Assembly: GCF_037176765.1 (NCBI RefSeq)
Contig: NC_090023.1
Coordinates: 102,642,366 to 102,706,365 of the forward strand
Length of the DNA: 64,000 nucleotides
Origin: Anolis sagrei
Lineage: Eukaryota > Chordata > Lepidosauria > Squamata > Anolidae
Direction: 5' to 3'
The notes under the pieces: model-generated
Told to the model about the DNA's origin: nothing
What the model saw: the letters and a program-made list of their open reading frames with translations, nothing else
The model's database searches: none
Shown here: in pieces, positions 56,690 to 64,000 of the stretch
Numbering within the stretch: position 1 is the stretch's first letter
How the letters are laid out: every line of letters begins with the position of its first letter
Translations under genes and position numbers: made by a program

Positions 56690-58290
56690 ACCCCAGTTAT
56701 ATGCAGGAGCCAGTGTACTTGGAAGGATTATCAAATACATCTCTGTTGTTTGTTTCCTATGTTAAAAGGCCTCTCTTTAAGTCACCTTCGGCTGTAAAGT
56801 GTAAGAAATACTTGGAAATGAGACCCTATAGTTAATGTAGAAATATAACCCATTTCAGTGCTCCAGTGCATTTTAATTAAAGGATCCCCACAAATTAGTA
56901 GATGCAAACTGAGTTCTTTCTTGGTATCTCAGTTTGTTTTTCCAGTTGGGAATGCATTTAGGGCAAAAGCTGACAAGCCTGTATGATTAAATGGACTTCA
57001 ATGCTTTATAAACCCAAAGGCAACCAGCTCCCTGCCTTTAATATTATGTTCTCTTTCCTGGCTTTAACACCATGCTTTCTTTCCTGCCTTCACCTGGGCC
57101 TCTTTTGATATTTCTGCCATGATTTGATTGCAGCTATCTCTGCAATCAAATTTAGTTTCTCCTGTATCACAAATTTAGTTTCTCCTGTAATGGAAAGTTG
57201 CACTGTGACTTTGTCTCTTAATTTAGGGACATCATAGATCATTTTGAAGGTACAGCTACACCGAAGAATTAATGCAGTTTATAATGTGTCATAATGTGTC
57301 AACAATTCAAAAACATAAAACAACTTCAAAGGGATATCTATATATACTATTTCAACACATTACACACACGGGGAGAGATAATATTACAGCCATTCTGTCA
57401 TACTGGTGGTTTTGATCACTTATGGATCTGATTTAAAGAAGAGGGTTGTGAAGAAGTTGTTAAACTGCTGCCACCAATTGTGAAGAAGACCGTTTTAATG
57501 CCACCGAATGCCACCGAATGTGAAGGTGTGAGTGGTAAAACACCCACTGCCACCTAATCTATGAGGGAAGCCAGGCAACGATCAATATCAACCTAGGAGC
57601 TATTTCATAAAGGGACTGTTAATTACAGAAGGCTTTATTTATTTGATAGTGTAGCGTTTACTTTCCTGGCTTGACTTTACTATTGCAGGCTGTTCAACTT
57701 AGGAGAAACTGTATCAGGCAAGGCTTGAGGAGAACAGTAACAATTTTATTAGAACAAGCAAGGTATATCAGATTTGATTGTTTCTTCACAAGAGGCACGA
57801 ATCTTGACTGGTTACATTAGTAAGGTTTCATGAGTAACCTAAGGCACAGACTTCAAGAGGTTTCTATACGCAGAAGTATTTTTCCTGGACAACTGTCCCA
57901 ACAAAACAAATAAGCCAAAAGGCCTATTCAATAGAATTGGCTCACAGCCAAACCTTGATTCTTAATCCAGAATCAATAACCCCCTGTAGCTTTATCACTA
58001 CCGGGTCCTTTTTTGTAACCCCTTTGGTCACAAATTAATTCCCTGAATCTCCACCCAGAGATTCAGTTTTCCCTGTAGCACACCGGCTACAGACTGCCAC
58101 TTTCAAAAAGCTGCGCCGTGAAGTGATAGTTGGCTCCGCCCCCGTTGCTATGGCAACTCAGTTCAAGCCACTAGCCACCATCTCTAACAAAATATAATCC
58201 TACATACTTACAATTTATTAACTACTGTTTAAACAACACATAACCATAAGAATAGAAGTTACACATCGTCACAAGGGTAGTGTTCCATTA
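56690..58290. other. Spacer, unassigned repeat-like sequence
   Basis: No coding exon. The part 57640-58250 has an AACAGTAACAATTTTATT-type primer-like stretch and a CG-containing end, and might be a decayed LTR or other repeat. No partner repeat was found in the window. Confidence 0.3.
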
Positions 58291-58296
58291 CCCAGG

Positions 58297-58542
58297 CACT
58301 TGGGGGCACTAGAGAAGGATAATAAATTTTATGGGGGTGGAGGGTGGGTTGAAGGAGGAAAACCATTTCTCCTTGTGTTCCTGTTATTCCCATCACCCAT
58401 GTCTCTGTTGTGGAAACAACCCTTATTTATGATATGGGACGGGGGAGAGGGAAAAACCAGCAAAAACAGGGGAAATGGTTTTCCTCTTCCAACTCTCTCC
58501 CCATAAAATGGGCTATAATTATCTCTCTAGTGCCCCCTAGTG
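58297..58542. mobile_element. MITE with CTCF-like motifs in both inverted-repeat tips
   Basis: Tips CACTTGGGGGCACTAGAG (58297-58314) and CTCTAGTGCCCCCTAGTG (58525-58542) are inverted with one mismatch. Inverted similarity continues inward for about 70 bases (TTTTATGGGG, GAGGAAAACCATTTC). The right tip reads CCACTAGGGGGCACTA on the minus strand, very close to the CTCF core. Superfamily unknown: no clear target duplication. Confidence 0.7.
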
Positions 58543-58586
58543 GTCTCCGCCAGGATAATTGAACAGTACCAAGAAGATGTGTTGTC

Positions 58587-58755
58587 AAAGGCTTTCATGG
58601 CCAGAATCACTGAGTTGCTGTGAGTTTTCGGGGCTGTATGGCCATGTTCCAGAAGCAGTCTCTCCTGACCTTTCACCACATCTATGGTGAAATGTCAGGA
58701 GAGAATGCTTCTGGGCCATGGCCATACAGCCCGGAAAACCCAAAGCAACCCAGTA
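58587..58755. mobile_element. Penelope-like 3' end as inverted repeat
   Basis: The left arm (TTTTCGGGGCTGTATGGCC ... TCTCCTGACCTTTCACC) and right arm (TGAAATGTCAGGAGAGAATG ... GGCCATACAGCCCGGAAAAC) are the same terminal sequence in opposite orientation, about 75 bases each. Confidence 0.7.
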
Positions 58756-58899
58756 CCAAGAAGAATTATTTCTAGGAATCTTTAGGTCCTCCACTGTGAC
58801 TCTGTGGCCAACTTCCTCCATATAAACAAAGACATTCCTAGAGAGGTGTTCTCCTCGGGACAAAAAAAGGCAATTTCTTTATTTGGAGTCCTCCATTTA

Positions 58900-59835
58900 T
58901 AGGGGAGAACTCTTGTGCCCTTAGACCCACAGAATGTGGTGGTTTTTAAGCAGGGGCTGGATAATAACAATAGAATAACTTTATTCTTGTGTCCCACTAC
59001 CATCTTCCCAAAGTGACTTGAGGTGGCTTACACACAGCACAAAAGTGCCTTAAAACAGTATAAAATGAAACACAATATAAAATGCAATTAAATAAAACAA
59101 ACAAGCATATAAAACAATTTAAAACTCATTTTAAAAAGATGCACTTCTGGTGGTAAGCTACTGTAACCATTACCAGAGGGTAAACAACGAGCAAGGGAAT
59201 GGGAGAAGTGCAAAGGTACAGCCATGGGAGGAGGGCATGGGATGTAGTGCAAGAGTGCATAACAATTGCACAGAACAACTAGGGACTAGGCCTTTTCAAA
59301 AGCTTGTTTAAACATCTGGGGTTTCAGGTCCTTATGAAAGGTGGACATTACGGGGGGACAGATGGATGGCCATCTATTGGGGGGCTTTGATTGAGTCTTT
59401 ATGCGTGGCAGGGGGCTGGACCGGATTGACCCATATGGCCTCTTCCAATTCAGTGGTTCCCAACCTGTGGTCCAAGGTCCACCAGTGGTCTGCAAGAACT
59501 AAAATATGGTCCGCAGCATCACCGTTACTACACCGTTGCAACAAAGGCTGCTTTTGCAAAACCCTCTTACAGTTCTGAGGCTGTATGATTTTCTACGGGC
59601 GAGTAGATGGCGACTACTGGATGGCATATCTTCTGTATCAGAAACTAGAGCTGATGTGGTCTATCCAATGCAATTGTCTGAATCACCACCCCAAATAACC
59701 AAACAGACTCTAAAGTTGACCATAAAACTGATTCGTAACCTCTTTTGGTACTAATGTTGGAGAGTGGTCCCTGCTCAAGTGGTCCCTGGTCAAAAAAAGG
59801 TTGGGAATCACTGTTCCAATTCTACGACTGTCGTG
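58900..59835 (+). mobile_element. CR1 LINE 3' end, interrupted twice
   Basis: GGTGGTTTTTAAGCAGGGGC (58938 on), TGGATGGCCATCTATTGG (59363 on), GGATTGACCCATATGGCC and TTCCAATTCTACGACTGTC are CR1 3' terminal sequence. A different LINE-like piece (58966-59345) and hAT family 1 (59451-59813) interrupt it. The CR1 ends where the EIF5B CpG promoter begins. Confidence 0.6.
59451..59813. mobile_element. hAT family 1, 363 bp
   Basis: Ends CAGTGGTTCCCAACCTGTGG and AAAGGTTGGGAATCACTG, with a perfect 8-bp TTCCAATT duplication (59443-59450, 59814-59821). Confidence 0.9.
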
Positions 59836-60340
59836 TACTTCCTGGATTTTCCACGCGCCGCGCTGTTCCTCTTCCGGCCAGAGGGGGCGCGCGTTCTCTC
59901 TGTCTGCCGCCTCCTGCTCTTCCGCGTCGTCGTCCCACGCGTTGGGAGCGCTTCCGGTTGGTTGTCTGTCCGGGCGGAAGGAAGGCAAGGCAGTCAGGCC
60001 GGAGGGAAGGCAAAGCGCCTGCGCGGCTGCTGACTGAAACTCCGGCCCCGGCCTCTCGCTTGCCGTATGTGCGGCGGGCCTTGCGCGTGGATGCGGCTGG
60101 CCGGGCCTTTGGCGGAGGCTGCGGGAGAGAGACGCGGGCGGGGGCCTCTGAGGGACGGCGGTTGGTGTCGGCCGAGCCATGGGCAAGAAGCAGAAGAACA
60201 AGGGCGAGGACAGGTAGGCGGAGGCCGGGGCCCACGCGGAGGGCCGCTCTGGGTGGCCGAGGGAAGCAGGCCCAGAGCGGCCTCCCTTCGGCTCTCTCCT
60301 CCTCCTCGTCGTGTGTGTGTGTGTTTGTGGGAGAAAGAGA
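59830..60340 (+). promoter_or_regulatory. EIF5B: EIF5B CpG promoter
   Basis: Dense CpG island ending just inside intron 1. Contains CTTCCGG ETS cores (near 59870 and 59950) and GGCCAGAGGGGGCGCGC (59876-59892), a plausible CTCF core. No TATA box. The transcription start is not resolvable. Open frames in all directions here are CpG-island artefacts. Confidence 0.7.
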
Positions 60341-63186
60341 GACAGGCAGAGGGCACATCGGCGCTGAAGAACGAAGGCAGCTTGACCCCACTTGAAATGC
60401 CTTGGCTCAGTGCTATGGAGCCGTGAGAGTTCAGTTTTCTACTGTAGCCTCCTCTACAGTAGAGTGAACTACAACTCTCTTGACTATGGGCCCTTCCATA
60501 CAGCCCGATAACCCAGAATATCAAGGCAGAAAATCCCACAATATCTGCTTTGAACTGGGTTGTCTGAGTCCACAAAGCAGGTAATGTGGGATTTTATTCA
60601 GCTGTGTGGAAGGGGCCTGGGTAGCACTGAGCCTGCGACTAAGGCCGTGGTTCTCAACCTGTGGGTCCCCAGATGTTTTGGCCTTCAGCTCCCAGAAATC
60701 TTAACAGCAGGTAAAGTGGCTGGGATTTCTGGGAGTTGTAGGCCAAAACACCTGAGGACCCACAGATTGAGAACCACTGGTCTCAGGTGGCATCTACACC
60801 AGGCCTCCTCCAGCTGTTTGGGCCTCCAATGCCCAGGACTCCAAGACGCTGGAAGAGGCCTGATCTGCACCACTTAAACCACAGTGGGCCAATAAGATTT
60901 GTAGGTTTGGTAAGGCACCAGCACCTTTGGGTGGAGAAGGCTAAAGATGTTGTAAAACCACAGCCCCATTGATTCCATCTCATCCAGCTATGGCAACTAA
61001 AGCGCTGTCAAACTGGTTTAATTCTACAGCATGCATTTCTCCTCAGAGCCCTTCCACACAGCCACATAACCCAGAATGTCTGCTTTGCACTGGGTTATCT
61101 GAGTCCACACTGCCATACATGCCAGGTATTGTGGGATTATCTGCCTTGATATTCTGGGTTATATGGCTGTGTGGAAGGGCCCTCAATCAGGGAGGGACAG
61201 TCTCTTCAGGACATTAATAACCATTTCCCCCCTGTCAGGCTCCTTTCAGTGCTCTGTAGCGGATAGGTTGACTATCCCTTCAAAGTTTCTGTATTGTTTG
61301 GATTCGGAATATCTAATTTGCAACATGAGCTATCTTTGAGATCATAAACCTAAACATAAAATTCATTTATGCTTCATATACACCTTCTACACAAAGCCTG
61401 AAGATGATTTTATAAAATATTTTGGGCCCCTGAAACAAATTGTGGTTAATTGTGGATTTTGGCTTTCAGAAATTGGGTTAATGGGTGTTCACCTTGTTAT
61501 AACATGTTTCCTTAAAAAAGAGTCTTGGTGTATGTGCCTTTTGTCTTAATGTCACCCCATGAATTTTAAAGTGTGGCACAATAGGTTAAACCTTTGTGTC
61601 GGCAGGATTGTTGACTGAAAGGTCAACAGTTCGAATCCGGGGAGCAGGATGAGCTCCCATCTGTCAGATCCATGTGGGGACATAAGAGAAGTCTCTCACA
61701 GGATGGTAAAATATCCAGGCGTCCCCTGGGCAATGTCCTTGCAGGCGGTCAATTCTCTCACTCCAGAAGCAACTTTCTCTGGGGGATCCAGAGACAAAAA
61801 AAAAAAAAATGTTCCCAGAGGTAGCACAACTGCCCAACTTGCTATACCGTAGGTAAAGGTTTTTTCCTGACATTAAGTCCAGTCATGTCTGACTCTGGAG
61901 GTTGGTGCTCATCTCAATTTCTAAGCCGAAGAGCCTGTATTGCTCATAGACACTTCCAAGGTCATGTGGCCAGCATGACTGCATGGAGCGCCATTACCTT
62001 CCTGACTTACATGTTTTTGAACTGATAGGTTGGCAGAAGCTGGGGCTAACAGCAGGAGCTCACCCTGCTCCCCAGATTCAAACATGTGACCATTTAGCCA
62101 GCAAGTTCAGCAGCTCAGCGCTTTAACCCACTGTGTCACTGGGGCCTCCCTACTATATTGTAATGGAGTTAACAACCTTTAGATTTTTTTCCTGCTTTGC
62201 CTACAGATGAGATAATTTGTTTTGGGATATATCAATATTTTTTTGTGGGGGTAGAGAGAAGCAGTTTAAATTCCTCAGGAAATACACAAGCTGCCTCAGC
62301 TGCAAAGAGAGTTAAGGCCCAGCATTGCAAAGAAAATCAAGAGTCAGATGTGCAAGGCCTTCAGGGAAATTGCAGGGGAGCTAATATAGCTTATTCATAT
62401 TCATGTCAAGATCAATTCTTCATGCTATCATTGAAGTATGTTGTTGAAGATAATCATGCTTGGCTTTAGAGTATTGTTTCCCAACCTTTTATCTTAACAG
62501 GTATTTTGGACTTCAACTCCTAGAAATTGCAGCAAATTTGCCAGCTGTTAGGAATTGTGGGAGCTGAAGTCCAAAACACCTGGAGGACCAAAGGTTGAAA
62601 ATCACTGCTCTAGAGAAATCTCACTGTGGGGTTCTTTTGGTTTAAACATATACAGAGTTATGATTTTGTCCAATGAAATTATGGGATTTGCAGTTTGGAA
62701 GATGCATTTATAATTCCCACCTTGATAAATTCGCTGCTTCATTAAACTACAAACCTCAGAATTCCATAGGATGCAGACATAGCATTCAAAGGGGTAATTA
62801 CAGTGTTTTACTTATGACATGTGACTGAAATAAATTGCTTCATTCATATATAGTTGATAGTGGAGATTCGAGTTGTGGAGTCTAATGTATACTGGAATAT
62901 CCATAATTTAGTCTATATTTTACTTTTTCTGCAGACTCGAATTCAAAGCATCTTACAAAAGACAAAGTACAGTAAAACCACATAAACTTAAAACAGATGT
63001 TGATGTAAAACAGTATTATTATTGCATGTTTTTAAGCAGTTTGTTTCCATAAAATTCTAGTGCCAAGGATGATATTGACCTTGATGCCCTTGCTGCTGAA
63101 ATAGAGGGGGCAGGTGCTGCCAAGGAGCAAGAACCTCCAAAGTCTAAAGGCAAGAAGAAAAAGGAAAAGAAAAAAACAGAATATGA
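60179..63186 (+). CDS. EIF5B: Eukaryotic translation initiation factor 5B, 5' exons (partial)
   Basis: Exon 1 (60179-60213) gives MGKKQKNKGED and exon 2 (63061-63186) gives AKDDIDLDALAAEIEGAGAA, then KEQEPPKSKGKKKKEKKK, with GT/AG borders and kept phase (AG joins T to make Ser12). This is the start of the long charged N-terminal region of the GTPase that joins ribosomal subunits at start-codon recognition. The gene continues beyond the window after the donor at 63187, so the GTPase domains are not visible. Intron 1 holds a hAT MITE, Harbinger-like MITEs, a type A SINE and a Sauria SINE. Confidence 0.95.
60488..60617. mobile_element. Harbinger-like MITE in EIF5B intron 1
   Basis: Ends GGGCCCTTCCATACAGCC and GCTGTGTGGAAGGGGCC. 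No clear 3-bp duplication. Confidence 0.7.
60645..60779. mobile_element. hAT MITE, palindromic family
   Basis: Ends CCGTGGTTCTCAACCTGTGG and CACAGATTGAGAACCACTG. Flanks GACTAAGG and GTCTCAGG could be a decayed 8-bp duplication. Confidence 0.75.
60785..61040. mobile_element. Palindromic MITE (CTACACTGTAGAATTA family)
   Basis: GGCATCTACACCAGG on the left, AATTCTACAGCATGC on the right, with GTGGAGAAGGCTAAAGATG in the middle. Decayed. Confidence 0.5.
61046..61182. mobile_element. Harbinger-like MITE in EIF5B intron 1
   Basis: Ends GAGCCCTTCCACACAGCC and GCTGTGTGGAAGGGCCC, with a TCA duplication (61043-61045, 61183-61185). Confidence 0.8.
61571..61809 (+). mobile_element. tRNA-derived SINE (type A)
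   Basis: Head GTGTGGCACAATAGGTTAAA, B box CAACAGTTCGAATCCGGG, body GCGTCCCCTGGGCAATGTCC, ending in an A-run. Confidence 0.8.
61851..62149 (-). mobile_element. Sauria-type SINE in EIF5B intron 1
   Basis: Minus strand, with tail AACCTTTACCT at 61851 and a head near 62145. It stands tail-to-tail with the type A SINE. Confidence 0.75.
62481..62612. mobile_element. Palindromic MITE (TTTTGGACTTCAACTCC family)
   Basis: GTATTTTGGACTTCAACTCC and GAAGTCCAAAACACCTGGAG arms, with ends GTTTCCCAACC and GGTTGAAAATCACTG, hAT-like. Confidence 0.65.
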
Positions 63187-63682
63187 GTAAGCATTCTTAA
63201 GTCCTAACCTAGAGAAGTCTAACGCTGTATAAAAGTAGTAGAAATCAATATATAAAGATGTGTTCTTTGGATATTTTTCCCCACCTCAAAAGTTGCATCT
63301 AGGAGCCAAGATTTTCAGTGATAGCTATAGTTGTGTGTGAGTTTGCCAGGGCAATTGTTTGTTGTCGCCTTGCCTTATCTGGCTTATTAGCACTTCAGTT
63401 GTAGTGCTTTGTTTTCAGTCAGGAAAATAAATGTATAACATATGTGTGTATGGCTTGGATTCTCACTAGTGGGATAAACCTACTGTTTCTGGCTTGACGA
63501 CAAGCTTAGCTACTATTCTCTGAGCAACCACAATTCATTTAAAAGAATGAAAAATGTGTTCAAGGAAAGGACTATACTTGTGTGAGGAATTTTATTTGTC
63601 TTGTCCCTATTTGCAAGGTATTTCTTCATTTATAAATATAAGAAAAAGAGGGTCAGTGGGCCACATAAGGACTAGAATAATA

Positions 63683-64000
63683 CAGGTTGAGTATCCCTTA
63701 TCCGAAATGCTTGGGATCAGCAGTGTTTTGCATTTGGGATTTTTTTGGGGAGATTTTAGAATAGATGTAATGACTATCTTGGAGATGAAATTCAAGTCTG
63801 AACATGACATCCATTTATGTTTCTTTACATCTTATAAACATAGCCTGAAGGGAATTTTGTGCAATGTTTTTAATAATTTTGTGCACCAATTTTGTGCATG
63901 TTAAACCATCAGAAAGCAAAGATGTCACTATTTTAACTACCTATGTGGACAGTTTTGGATTTCAGAGTATTTTGAACTTTGGGGTTCCAGATAAGGGATA
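63683..64000. mobile_element. Tigger-like MITE, cut by the window end
   Basis: Left end CAGGTTGAGTATCCCTTATC after TA (63681-63682). The right terminal repeat begins at CCAGATAAGGGATA and runs off the edge. Better preserved than the copy at 51369. Confidence 0.75.

Noticed and set aside
57640-58250. Solo LTR
   Set aside because: Some composition hints only; no TG...CA ends with a target duplication and no partner repeat in the window.
59710-60575. Several long overlapping open frames around the EIF5B start
   Set aside because: CpG-island base composition; only the MGKKQKNK frame continues across a valid splice site into a conserved exon.

Overview
The window reads as nuclear DNA of a squamate reptile (lizard or snake). 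Exons are small and separated by introns rich in L2, CR1, BovB and Penelope-like retroelements, tRNA-derived SINEs of the Sauria type (tail of CTTTACC-like units), hAT and Harbinger-like MITEs, a Helitron and DIRS-like fossils. An iguanian lizard is possible, but that is only an impression from the repeat mix.

Five protein genes and the start of a sixth can be assembled exon by exon, and they follow the order I know from mammals: LIPT1 (+, one coding exon, 6391-7509), MITD1 (-, seven coding exons, 26980 down to 17190), MRPL30 (+, five exons, 27278-30690), a goose-type lysozyme (-, five coding exons, 39355 down to 32751), TXNDC9 (-, four coding exons, 52018 down to 46153) and EIF5B (+, first two coding exons from 60179, continuing past the right edge). 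Every splice junction was placed by reading GT/AG borders and checking that codon phase is kept.

Layout: 1-700 is a CpG- and CCT-rich island, possibly an upstream promoter. 960-5200 holds L2, SINE and Penelope fragments. 5240-5563 is the LIPT1 promoter and non-coding exon. 7.9-14.5 kb holds a nested hAT-in-SINE and the first copy of a several-kb duplicated segment. 14.5-16.7 kb is a long CR1. 17.2-27.0 kb is MITD1, whose introns 4 and 5 hold the second copy of the duplicated segment, each copy carrying a DIRS-like fossil. 26.98-27.28 kb is a 297-bp divergent promoter shared by MITD1 and MRPL30. 31-46 kb holds the lysozyme gene and a repeat-filled gap. 46-53.6 kb is TXNDC9 with a CpG promoter. 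53.8-59.8 kb is a repeat-filled spacer that includes a BovB inside a Helitron and a MITE with CTCF-like motifs in its inverted-repeat tips. 59.83-60.34 kb is the EIF5B promoter.

Functionally the genes are housekeeping and not a pathway: mitochondrial lipoylation (LIPT1), mitochondrial translation (MRPL30), cytokinetic abscission (MITD1), chaperonin regulation (TXNDC9), initiation-factor GTPase (EIF5B), plus an innate-immune or digestive muramidase. The most notable points are the leaderless, cysteine-free lysozyme; the duplicated MITD1 segment whose outside copy lacks the exon-5 interval; several nested insertions dated by target-site duplications; and the TE-borne CTCF-like pair.
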